DNA of 64,000 nt from an uncultured Flavobacteriaceae bacterium (GTDB taxonomy: Bacteria; Bacteroidota; Bacteroidia; Flavobacteriales; Flavobacteriaceae): NCBI GenBank assembly GCA_947494715.1, contig CANLWG010000002.1:372001-436000 (forward strand), written 5' to 3'. The position numbers and the translations under genes were made by a program. Position 1 is the first letter of the stretch; the number at the start of each line of letters is the position of its first letter. Positions 36,582 through 44,340 of this stretch are shown here, in pieces. The notes under the pieces were generated by a model, which did no database searches, was not told the DNA's origin, and saw nothing but the letters and a program-made list of their open reading frames with translations.

Positions 36582-38981
36582 TCATTCCGTACGTAAACTA
36601 TTTATAGCCTTTGTCCTTGCGGCCTTAATTGCCTGAAAACTTACCGTAAGAATGGTAATTGCCAATGCACCGACCACTGCCAATACGAAAATCCACCACT
36701 TAATGCCGATCCGATAGGCATAGTTTTGTAACCAGTTGTTCATTACATAATAAGAGATGGGTATGGCCACAAAACATGAAATGGCGACCAGCTTCAAAAA
36801 ATCCTTTGAAAGCATTTTCCATACATTGAACATGGAAGCGCCCAATACCTTTCTGACCCCGATTTCCTTGGTGCGCTGTTCGGCCACGAACGAGGTCAAT
36901 CCAAATAGACCGAGACAACTTATGAGAATCGCCAGGGCAGTGAAAATACCCGATAACTTTCCTATTCTTTCCTCGGCCGCGAACTTTGCACCGTACTCTG
37001 CATCTATGAAATCGTATTCAAAGGAAATATCGGGAAAGTGTTTCTTAAAGACGTGCTCAACAATTGCAATATTGCGGCTTGCACTTTGCTCCGGGTTCAA
37101 CCTTAAATTGTAGTAACCCAGATTTTGGAACCTATCAAACACATATAAATGTTGCTTTATAGGTTCATAGGGCGATTGGGTAACCATGTCCTCCACGACT
37201 CCGATTATCTTCAAAGGTGGATTTGGGTCTTTTACATCATCATTCTTTAATAATTTACCAACAGGGTTTTCCATACCTAGATATCTTTTAGCGGTTTCGT
37301 TAATAAGAACGCCTAGGGAGTCAGAAGCGAAATCCCTTGAAAAATCCCTTCCTTCAACGATTTTCATATTCAATGACTTTGCATACTCGAATGAAACATC
37401 GGTCCATGCGAAATCTTCTTGAAAGCCATCGGGCTTTCCCTCCCAGGTAAACCCATCCCTGTTTGACCAAATTCGTGTTGTAGGGCTACTGGATGAGGAC
37501 ATTTCGATAGCGGCACCCGAGTTTATGAACTCGGTTCGCATCAAGTCATACTTTCCAACAAAATCATCGGTAAATGTAGCTACCTGAATCAAGCCCTCTT
37601 TGTCATAGCCCACCGGCCGGTTTTTGGCATAATCAATCTGTTGCTTGACAATGATGGTGCCAATAATGAAAGCGACAGAGACCGTAAATTGGAGCACGAC
37701 CAAAACCTTCCTTGGCAACCCGGCATATCTGCCGGCCCTATAAGTTCCTTTCAGGACATCGACAGGCCTAAATGAGGATAGATACAAAGCCGGGTAGCTT
37801 CCCGCCACCAAGGAAGTGAAAAGAATGAAAATTGCGGATATCATCCAAAAGAAGGGATTCGACCAAGGAAAGGCGATTTCCTTTTTCGCCAAATCGTTAA
37901 ATCCGTCCAAAGACAATAAGACGATCAAGACCGCAATGACGAAGGCGAAAACGACCACCAAGAAGGATTCGCTCAAAAATTGATTGATCAACTGACCTCT
38001 TTGTGAACCGATCGATTTTCGTATACCTACCTCCTTAGACCTTTTTTCGGATCGGGCCGTACTTAGGTTCATGAAGTTGATGCAGGCCAAAAGCAGTACA
38101 AAGGCACCAATGATACCAAAGGACCAGACATATTTTATTCTCCCACCGACTTGCTTGCCATTTTCAAAACTCCCATGTAGATACCAGTCCTCCATAGGAA
38201 AAAGAAAAATATGGGGATCGAACTCCGCCGTATCCGCATTCAGGTCTTTTTTTACACCAGCTATTTTTGAGGACACGTCTTCCATGTTTAAGTTGTCCGC
38301 CAATTGCACAAACATTTGAAAAGAGTTCTCATCCCAGTCATCCTCGGCATTTCTTGCCCATTCCCGAGCGGAAAGAAAGTAATCCCATGGAGCAATATAT
38401 TCTACTTCACTAAAGGTATTGTTAGACGGAATATCTTCATAAACGGCCGAGACCACCATAATATCTTGATTACCAATTTTCACAGTTTTACCTATGGGGT
38501 CTTCTCTCCCAAATAACGAATGGGCAAGGTATCCTGAAAGCATGATGGAATTGATTTCCCTCAAACCGTCCTTCTCGCCCTTTATTATATTTAGGTTCAA
38601 AAGCTCGGGAGCTTCTCGTTGCATATATATTCCAGGTCTCGAAATAATGGTTTCACCATATTTCAGATACACATCCATTGTCCAAGATGACATAACTAGA
38701 TGTTTGAAACTGTCACCGTAACCATCCCGCAAGGCTCTCTCAAGTGGCCTCGGAATCGATGGCCCCGTGGTAGTATTCGCGTTAAAGGTCAATGATTGAA
38801 ATACCTGGGCGATTTTATCCTTGTTTTCAAAATAACTGTTATACGATAGTTCGTCAACGACCCATAAACCGATTAGAAGTGTGACGGACATACCAAAGGC
38901 AAGTCCACCGATGTTGATAGCGGAATAGCCTTTGCTCTTCTTTAGGTTCCGCCAGGCAATTTTTAGATAGTTCCTTAACAT
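36582..38981 (-). CDS. FtsX/MacB-type ABC permease without ATPase partner, copy 1
   Basis: The open frame extends to 39155. The start is placed at the ATG at 38981 because the paralogues begin with the same MLRNYLKIAWRNLKK, which gives 799 residues. The layout is one membrane helix (about 20-42), a MacB-like periplasmic domain, three helices (about 290-420) with the cytoplasmic RSEKRSKEVGIRKSIGS coupling segment, a second helix and periplasmic domain, and three final helices with AEQRTKEIGVRKVLGAS. Such fused double FtsX permeases in Bacteroidota usually work with a MacB-like ATPase encoded elsewhere, in envelope transport or stress. Repeats R1 and R2 flank the unit. The same 300 bp upstream region is found before copy 2. 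Confidence 0.92.
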   Translation of the reverse strand: MLRNYLKIAWRNLKKSKGYSAINIGGLAFGMSVTLLIGLWVVDELSYNSYFENKDKIAQVFQSLTFNANTTTGPSIPRPLERALRDGYGDSFKHLVMSSWTMDVYLKYGETIISRPGIYMQREAPELLNLNIIKGEKDGLREINSIMLSGYLAHSLFGREDPIGKTVKIGNQDIMVVSAVYEDIPSNNTFSEVEYIAPWDYFLSAREWARNAEDDWDENSFQMFVQLADNLNMEDVSSKIAGVKKDLNADTAEFDPHIFLFPMEDWYLHGSFENGKQVGGRIKYVWSFGIIGAFVLLLACINFMNLSTARSEKRSKEVGIRKSIGSQRGQLINQFLSESFLVVVFAFVIAVLIVLLSLDGFNDLAKKEIAFPWSNPFFWMISAIFILFTSLVAGSYPALYLSSFRPVDVLKGTYRAGRYAGLPRKVLVVLQFTVSVAFIIGTIIVKQQIDYAKNRPVGYDKEGLIQVATFTDDFVGKYDLMRTEFINSGAAIEMSSSSSPTTRIWSNRDGFTWEGKPDGFQEDFAWTDVSFEYAKSLNMKIVEGRDFSRDFASDSLGVLINETAKRYLGMENPVGKLLKNDDVKDPNPPLKIIGVVEDMVTQSPYEPIKQHLYVFDRFQNLGYYNLRLNPEQSASRNIAIVEHVFKKHFPDISFEYDFIDAEYGAKFAAEERIGKLSGIFTALAILISCLGLFGLTSFVAEQRTKEIGVRKVLGASMFNVWKMLSKDFLKLVAISCFVAIPISYYVMNNWLQNYAYRIGIKWWIFVLAVVGALAITILTVSFQAIKAARTKAINSLRTE

Positions 38982-39147
38982 GGGTTTTCGATTTTTATCT
39001 ACTTCACTTTGTGCGAGGGCAGATGCCAAAAAAATATCTGAAAGTTTGTTATCTGCAAAACCAATACTATGCCATAATATTAAACAACTATAAATCAAAA
39101 GGTTGCAATATTTTTGAATACCAATGCTTTTGAGGACCGTCCAATTT

Positions 39148-39166
39148 TTTGACACGGATTGTCAAA
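39148..39166. promoter_or_regulatory. palindromic operator candidate upstream of FtsX copy 1
   Basis: TTTGACA-CGGAT-TGTCAAA is a perfect inverted repeat with 7-bp arms, 167 bp upstream of the chosen start. A one-mismatch version lies at the equivalent place before FtsX copy 2, which supports a regulator site. Confidence 0.55.
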
Positions 39167-39288
39167 TTACTGTACGTCGTTACAATGCAACTCAATAAAA
39201 AGGAATAGCCGGTAATAATTCTTAATAAAGAGATACAAATATTTAAAGTGTTACATTAAAAAATAGAATTTCGAATTTGGTGCCGTAA

Positions 39289-39356
39289 AATGAACCTTTT
39301 TTGCGACTCTGCTAATCTTTCAAAACAGTTTCATTTACTGGCCGTTTATTAGTACT
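39289..39356 (+). repeat. module-boundary repeat R2
   Basis: Core AATGAACCTTTTTT...GGCCGTTTATTAGTACT. It aligns to R1, R3, R5 and R6. The 15 bases CGTAAAATGAAC with neighbours recur at 61946. Confidence 0.75.
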
Positions 39357-39368
39357 GTCCACTACGAA

Positions 39369-40337
39369 CTAAACGGCATACTTGTTCATATACTCCAGAG
39401 GTGTCATGTCGGTAACTTTACGGAATACGTCCCTAAATGCCTTCGCATCCAAATAGCCCACCTCGTGCATTACTTCGTTAATGTTTTTTCGACCTTTTTC
39501 CAGTTCCTTTTTGGCAGCTTCTACTTTGACCCTTTGTAGATATTCCAAAACCGTGTTTGAAGTTGCCTTTTTAAAACGTCGTTCAAAAGTTCTCCTGCTA
39601 AGTGCCATATCTTCACATAAATCATTTACCGATATTTTATCCTGATAGTTTTGCTCAATATATTCCTGTGCTTTGAGTACGGTTTCGTCCTTATGGGTTT
39701 TTTGACCAGAGAAAATCATAAAGGGAGATTGACTGCTGCGGTCAATGTCTATCATGAATCCTTTTGCAGCCATGATAGCTGTTTGCCGTCCTGCATGTTT
39801 TTCAATCAGGTAAATAATAAGATTGGTAAAGGCGTAAGCACCACCACTGGTATAGATACCGTCAGCTTCGGTTACAATTTTTTCATCCGTCAAAAGCACC
39901 TTTGGAAATAACTGTCTAAAAACATCGGCTTGCTGCCAATGGGTAGAACATGGTTTTCCGTCCAGTAATCCAGTAGCCGCCAGAAAAAAGGATGAAATAC
40001 AAAGACTCACGATTTCAGTACCTTCCTTATAGTGACTGATTAACCAGGGCATAAAATCACCATTGTCCTTTAGACTTTTTTCATAATCTTCATGAATGGC
40101 AGGAATGATTATCAAGTCTGTTTTCAGTACTTCCTCTATAACAACTTCTGGTGTGATGGCGAATAACCCCCCAGAAGTATCCAACTGCTTTTCTAGACCT
40201 ACTAATTGTATATCAAAAAGCGGGTCACTACCGGTTTGGGCATAAAACTCGTTGACCCAAGACAGCATTTGGTGGGTGCCGGCAATATTAACGACGCTTA
40301 CACGGCCTTTCGGAACTAAAATAGAAACGTGTTTCAT
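39369..40337 (-). CDS. GlxA-type transcriptional regulator (DJ-1/PfpI domain + AraC HTH)
   Basis: The 322-residue protein has an N-terminal DJ-1/PfpI-like domain (about 3-170), with the usual nucleophile-elbow position at about C113 in IVSLCISSFFLAATGLLDG. A C-terminal AraC-type domain of two helix-turn-helix units follows (about 215-320; ISVNDLCEDMALSRRTFERR and INEVMHEVGYLDAKAFRDVF). It is divergent from the three small genes that begin at 40579 and is their likely regulator. Family members control amine, carnitine or detoxification genes, but the ligand here is unknown. Confidence 0.92.
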   Translation of the reverse strand: MKHVSILVPKGRVSVVNIAGTHQMLSWVNEFYAQTGSDPLFDIQLVGLEKQLDTSGGLFAITPEVVIEEVLKTDLIIIPAIHEDYEKSLKDNGDFMPWLISHYKEGTEIVSLCISSFFLAATGLLDGKPCSTHWQQADVFRQLFPKVLLTDEKIVTEADGIYTSGGAYAFTNLIIYLIEKHAGRQTAIMAAKGFMIDIDRSSQSPFMIFSGQKTHKDETVLKAQEYIEQNYQDKISVNDLCEDMALSRRTFERRFKKATSNTVLEYLQRVKVEAAKKELEKGRKNINEVMHEVGYLDAKAFRDVFRKVTDMTPLEYMNKYAV

Positions 40338-40578
40338 GATGTGCGGCTTTTAGGTACTGAAAGATATAAAAATGCATTGTCGCAATCAACCCGTAGGATT
40401 GACGTAAACATCCCTTTGAATTCTCTGAAATAGCATTTATTTTTAACTTAAGAGATTGAACAGCAGGAACTATGAACGATTTTCCCATTGCATGCATACT
40501 CTAGCGAGGAAGCGGACCGATTCCCCAAGGGGTTTTGAGTTGGTCAGGTAATCGGAAATCCATATTAATAATCAGATT

Positions 40579-40989
40579 ATGAAAACAATCACGGTAAAAA
40601 CAAACATTGATAGTAGTCCGGAAAAGGTTTGGAACTATTGGACAGCACCAGAGCATATTACCCAATGGAATTTTGCGATTCCGGAATGGCATTGTCCAAG
40701 TGCTGAAAACAACTTGGTACTGGGCGGAACATTCACATCTCGAATGGAGGCGAAAGATGGCAGCATGGGTTTTGATTATGCTGGCACCTATACCCGGATA
40801 AAACCAAAATCATTGATTGGATATGCTCTTGAAGATGGTCGTAAAGTAATTGTAACCTTTGAACAAGAGGGGAGTTCCGTAACTATTGTAGAGATTTTTG
40901 AAGTAGAGGACATCAACACCTTAGAGCAGCAAAGGCAAGGTTGGCAGGGGATTTTGGATAATTTCAAGGGGTATGTAGAAAATAATTAG
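40579..40989 (+). CDS. SRPBCC (AHSA1/START-like) domain protein
   Basis: The 136-residue single-domain protein starts with the family pattern ITVKTNIDSSPEKVWNYWT and continues with ITQWNFAIPEWHCPSAENN and LGGTFTSRMEAKDGSMGFDY. It ends with the helix GWQGILDNFKGYVENN that closes the hydrophobic cavity. Proteins of this type bind small hydrophobic ligands or act as chaperone co-factors. It is the first of three closely spaced genes divergent from the GlxA-type regulator. Confidence 0.88.
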   Translation: MKTITVKTNIDSSPEKVWNYWTAPEHITQWNFAIPEWHCPSAENNLVLGGTFTSRMEAKDGSMGFDYAGTYTRIKPKSLIGYALEDGRKVIVTFEQEGSSVTIVEIFEVEDINTLEQQRQGWQGILDNFKGYVENN

Positions 40990-40991
40990 GA

Positions 40992-41444
40992 ATGAAAAAT
41001 CTATTTAATCAGAGTAATCGTTTGGAAATCCTCAATCGTATTGACAAACTGAACGAAAATTCAAAAGCGCAATGGGGTAAAATGAATGTTTACCAAATGA
41101 CAAAACATTGTTCAATTTGGGACGAATGGGTTTTGGGAAAAAACAGCCCAATCTACAAGCAGGAGTTTTTTGGAAGAATCTTTGGCAAAATGGCACTTAA
41201 AAGCAATGTGAAAGATGACAGACCAATGAAAAAGAATATGCCAGCAGGCAAAGCTTTTACAATTAAGGAAAAAGAAGGGAACGTAGATACTCAAAAGATT
41301 ATTTGGATGGATTTAGTGGCTGAATATGAACATTTTTCAAACCCTGCGTTTATTCACGATTTTTTCGGTAAAATGACCGATGAGCAAATAGGCATCCTAG
41401 CATATAAACATGCCGACCATCATTTGCGGCAATTTGACATTTAA
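40992..41444 (+). CDS. DUF1569/DinB-like protein
   Basis: The 150-residue protein follows the SRPBCC gene by 2 bp. It has the helical-bundle look and the His pattern of DinB/DUF1569 proteins: WGKMNVYQMTKHCSIWDEW (first His) and YKHADHHLRQF at the C terminus (metal-type His residues). The family is linked by others to bacillithiol- or metal-dependent transferases. Its substrate is unknown. It is probably translated from the same mRNA as its neighbours. Confidence 0.8.
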   Translation: MKNLFNQSNRLEILNRIDKLNENSKAQWGKMNVYQMTKHCSIWDEWVLGKNSPIYKQEFFGRIFGKMALKSNVKDDRPMKKNMPAGKAFTIKEKEGNVDTQKIIWMDLVAEYEHFSNPAFIHDFFGKMTDEQIGILAYKHADHHLRQFDI

Positions 41445-41455
41445 TAATAGTGCTT

Positions 41456-41896
41456 ATGACAAAAGCTTTCTTTTTTATTTTGGTATCAATATTTTCAACC
41501 TCCTGCAATAGGAACAGCTCTAACAAAAGTGAAATTAATATGGACAAACACGAATTCTACAAATCAACGCTTACGCTACTTTCTGAAGGAAAAGTTGATG
41601 AGGCGATTCCGTATTTTGCCGATGACATAAAACTGAATCTTTATGGGTTTAAAAATATAAATGGCAAGAAGGAGGCCTCAAAATTCTTCAAAGAAATTCC
41701 ATGGGAAAAGCATCGATTTATTGTGAAAAATTACATCATCGATGGCAATACGGTGGCTGTTGAGGGAATTTCTATTACCCTGGATGAAAATAACAACACT
41801 TCAGAAAGCTTTTATTGTGATGTCTACAGATTTGAAGATTCAAAAATCAAGGAACTGTCTTCTTATTTTGTTTACATAACACCAAATCCTGAATAG
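41456..41896 (+). CDS. SnoaL/NTF2-like lipoprotein
   Basis: The start is taken as the ATG at 41456 (146 residues; a GTG at 41450 is in frame), because it opens a lipoprotein signal with the lipobox IFSTSC. The mature part has the NTF2-like cone fold pattern: HEFYKSTLTLLSEGKVDEAI, YFADDIKLNLYGF, KKEASKFFKEIPW, and strands such as GNTVAVEGISITL and SFYCDVYRFEDSKIKELSSY. No catalytic residues can be assigned. It closes the three-gene set and repeat R3 follows directly. Confidence 0.8.
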   Translation: MTKAFFFILVSIFSTSCNRNSSNKSEINMDKHEFYKSTLTLLSEGKVDEAIPYFADDIKLNLYGFKNINGKKEASKFFKEIPWEKHRFIVKNYIIDGNTVAVEGISITLDENNNTSESFYCDVYRFEDSKIKELSSYFVYITPNPE

Positions 41897-41912
41897 ATTT
41901 AAATAGTCCTGT

Positions 41913-41981
41913 AAAAAGAATATTTAAAAGGACTCTGCTGATTTTTCTAATCGGGGTCATCTTAAGGTCGTTTCATAGGAC
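41913..41981 (+). repeat. module-boundary repeat R3
   Basis: GGACTCTGCTGATTTTTC matches R2 almost exactly, and the right end is GGTCGTTTCATAGGAC. It lies between two modules and is not next to an FtsX gene. Confidence 0.7.
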
Positions 41982-42102
41982 GGCCATTTTCCCGCTTTAA
42001 ATTACTATCCGTTTAGGCAGAACCATTGTCATATGTTGTGTAAAGCATATATGTGTTAATCCGTTATATTTGGTATATAATGAAGATATGTTGTGTGCCA
42101 TA

Positions 42103-43023
42103 ATGAGAAACTTCAAGACCATAAAAGAATACTCGGAAGCAACTGGAATACCACCTGCTAAACACGAGCATTTTGTAATTAGGAGTTTTCAGGAAAATAT
42201 GCCTACCGTTGTTCAAAAAATGCCGGCGTTTCGGCACGCCTTTTATGCAATTGCATTAAGAATTAACGGAGATGGGAAAGCATTATCAAGTCATTATTCA
42301 GAATTTCCGGAAGGTTCTGTTGTTTTTTTCAACTCACCGTTTCAAATTCTATCATGGGATATAGCACCTAACTGGGAGGGCTATTACATTTTAATGACCC
42401 GTGATTTTCTGGCCCAGTCGCACTATTTTAAAAATTTCCTGGACCTATTCCCTTTTTTAAAAATTGATAAATCGATTCCATTTCAAGTAAACCAGGAAGA
42501 GACAAAAACCTTATTGGGCATTTATGAAAAAATCAACATCGAATATCATAGTGATGGAATTGATAAATTCGATTTAATTAATACATACGTCTCTCTTCTA
42601 TTGAATTATGTTAAGAGATACTTTAACCAAGATGTCTCAAAAGAAACCGCAAATCAAATTATAAAAACTGCCGATTTGAAAATATTAAGTCGCTATCAGG
42701 ATTTAATAGAAGGACATTTTCACTCAGATAATGAATGGGACTATAACAAAAATGGACACTCACCATCCTTTTATGCAGAGGTCTTAAACATACATCCAAA
42801 TTACCTAAATGCTATCGTCAAGAACAATTTGGGGATTACCGCTTTGCAATACATACATAAACACTTGTTACATCTAGCCAAGTCGTATTTGACGCAAACC
42901 AACTTAAGCATTAAGGAGATTGCCTATCAATTACAGTTTGATTCCCCGAACAATTTCAATAATTTTTTCAAGAAAAATACTCAAAACACACCTGGAAAAT
43001 ACCGCAAATCCGGAAATATTTGA
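42103..43023 (+). CDS. AraC-family transcriptional regulator
   Basis: The open frame runs from a TTG at 42070, but the ATG at 42103 (MRNFKTIKEYSEATGIPP) is the more likely start, giving 306 residues. An N-terminal ligand-binding cupin-like part (PEGSVVFFNSPFQILSWD) is followed by two helix-turn-helix units (FYAEVLNIHPNYLNAIVKNN and IKEIAYQLQFDSPNNFNNFF). It is 82 bp upstream of a co-oriented hydrolase gene, its probable target. Confidence 0.92.
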   Translation: MRNFKTIKEYSEATGIPPAKHEHFVIRSFQENMPTVVQKMPAFRHAFYAIALRINGDGKALSSHYSEFPEGSVVFFNSPFQILSWDIAPNWEGYYILMTRDFLAQSHYFKNFLDLFPFLKIDKSIPFQVNQEETKTLLGIYEKINIEYHSDGIDKFDLINTYVSLLLNYVKRYFNQDVSKETANQIIKTADLKILSRYQDLIEGHFHSDNEWDYNKNGHSPSFYAEVLNIHPNYLNAIVKNNLGITALQYIHKHLLHLAKSYLTQTNLSIKEIAYQLQFDSPNNFNNFFKKNTQNTPGKYRKSGNI

Positions 43024-43105
43024 AATTCATACTTCTTGCTTTGTTTTCATAAATAAGCTGTCCTGATGTTGGTTGCATCTTTGTATCATAAAAAAAACAA
43101 ATGAT

Positions 43106-44089
43106 ATGAAGATTGTAGTCATCACCTTATTAAGCCTTTTCACAACAGGAGCAATCGCTCAAAATATGAATTTACAAACAGCTAAAAATTACAGTATGAA
43201 AAAAATAAAATTTCAAAGTTCAGGAATAGAATTAGTAGGAGACCTTTATTTACCGACAAATTACGAAGACGGCAAAAAGTATCCAGCAGTACCGATACTA
43301 GGGCCAATGACCTTTGCTAAGGAGCAAGCACCGACCGAATATGCAAAACGATTTGCAGAATTAGGTTATGTTGCACTTGCATTTGACCCAAGGTATCGCG
43401 GGGAAAGTGCAGGACTGCCAAGAGAATTGGAAGACCCAATTGCCAAAGTAGAAGATGCCAAAGCTGCAGCGAAATTTCTTGCTTCACTTCCTATGGTGAA
43501 TAATGAACAAATAGTAGGCTTTGCATTATGTCAAGGTAGTTCAGAAATGTTAAGAGCGGTTTCAGAGGACGATATCTTTAAAGGTTTGGTAACAGTAGCT
43601 GGACACTATCGCGACCGAGAAGGCGATATTCAATGGATGGGCACGGAGGAAGCACTAGAACAAAGAATAGCCGCTGGTGCTGTAGCTTACAATGCCTACA
43701 AGCAAACTGGGGAAGTGATTAACGTGCCTGCGGTTGACGAAACCAGAATGGATGTAGGTATGCCAGGAAAATTCGTTTGGGATTGGTATCACACGTGGTC
43801 GGATAAAGGAATTTGGGTAAATAATTACCCAAAAATGAGCGATGCATTATTATTCGATTATGAATCCTTATCGGCGGCTCAAAAACTGGACAAACCCTAT
43901 TTAATGATTCACAGTGACAATAGTTTCTTACCAGAGGCTGCTAAAAGACAATTTGAAGCTGTGCCCGCAACTATGAAAAAATTGCAATGGGAAGGAGAAA
44001 CGGGGCACCTTCAATATTATGATGATGAAGAAATTTTAGACAGGACTGCTAATCAGGCAATTGACTGGTACAACTCAATATTTGAATAA
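43106..44089 (+). CDS. secreted alpha/beta hydrolase (YcjY/dienelactone-hydrolase-like), Cys at the nucleophile position
   Basis: The start is placed at the ATG at 43106, which opens the signal peptide MKIVVITLLSLFTTGAIAQ; the protein has 327 residues. Landmarks are IELVGDLYLPTNYEDGKKYP, AFDPRYRGESAG (oxyanion region), the nucleophile elbow VGFALCQGSS and the terminal His in GETGHLQYYD. The elbow carries Cys (C142) rather than Ser, as in dienelactone hydrolase. It is probably under control of the AraC regulator just upstream. A strong terminator follows the gene. Confidence 0.88.
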   Translation: MKIVVITLLSLFTTGAIAQNMNLQTAKNYSMKKIKFQSSGIELVGDLYLPTNYEDGKKYPAVPILGPMTFAKEQAPTEYAKRFAELGYVALAFDPRYRGESAGLPRELEDPIAKVEDAKAAAKFLASLPMVNNEQIVGFALCQGSSEMLRAVSEDDIFKGLVTVAGHYRDREGDIQWMGTEEALEQRIAAGAVAYNAYKQTGEVINVPAVDETRMDVGMPGKFVWDWYHTWSDKGIWVNNYPKMSDALLFDYESLSAAQKLDKPYLMIHSDNSFLPEAAKRQFEAVPATMKKLQWEGETGHLQYYDDEEILDRTANQAIDWYNSIFE

Positions 44090-44134
44090 ATTTCAGCTAA
44101 AAATTGCGGCACACAAAGACTTATAAAAATAATT

Positions 44135-44166
44135 GCGGTTTTGATACTTAAATCGAAACCGCTTTT
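44135..44166 (+). terminator. hairpin terminator of the hydrolase gene
   Basis: GCGGTTT (44135-44141) pairs with AAACCGC (44156-44162) and a T run follows. It lies 46 bp after the hydrolase stop codon. Confidence 0.75.
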
Positions 44167-44272
44167 GCTCATATTTACGGTAGGTCAAATGCCAAAAAAA
44201 TATGCGGTTTCATTTCCGCTACTATTTCCATGCTATTCAGCTCAAATCTTGATTTGTCAATTTGTCCTATTA

Positions 44273-44340
44273 AAGGAACCTTTTTAGGGAATACAATCTT
44301 GCTACCTAATCGGGACGGTCAATCAGCCGTTTTATGACAT
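44273..44340 (+). repeat. module-boundary repeat R4
   Basis: AAGGAACCTTTTTAGGG...CAGCCGTTTTATGACAT aligns with R1 without gaps. It abuts the stop codon of FtsX copy 2. Confidence 0.7.

Larger units (their letters stand above)
38982..39368. other. shared upstream region of FtsX permease copy 1
   Basis: The stretch resembles 46749-47174 in segments, including a palindrome, the motif TGTACGTCGTTACAA and the boundary repeat R2. It should contain the permease promoter. Confidence 0.6.

Noticed and set aside
38982-39155. 58-residue N-terminal extension of FtsX copy 1
   Set aside because: The paralogues start at the MLRNYLK/MLKNYLK Met, and the extension lies in the conserved upstream non-coding region.
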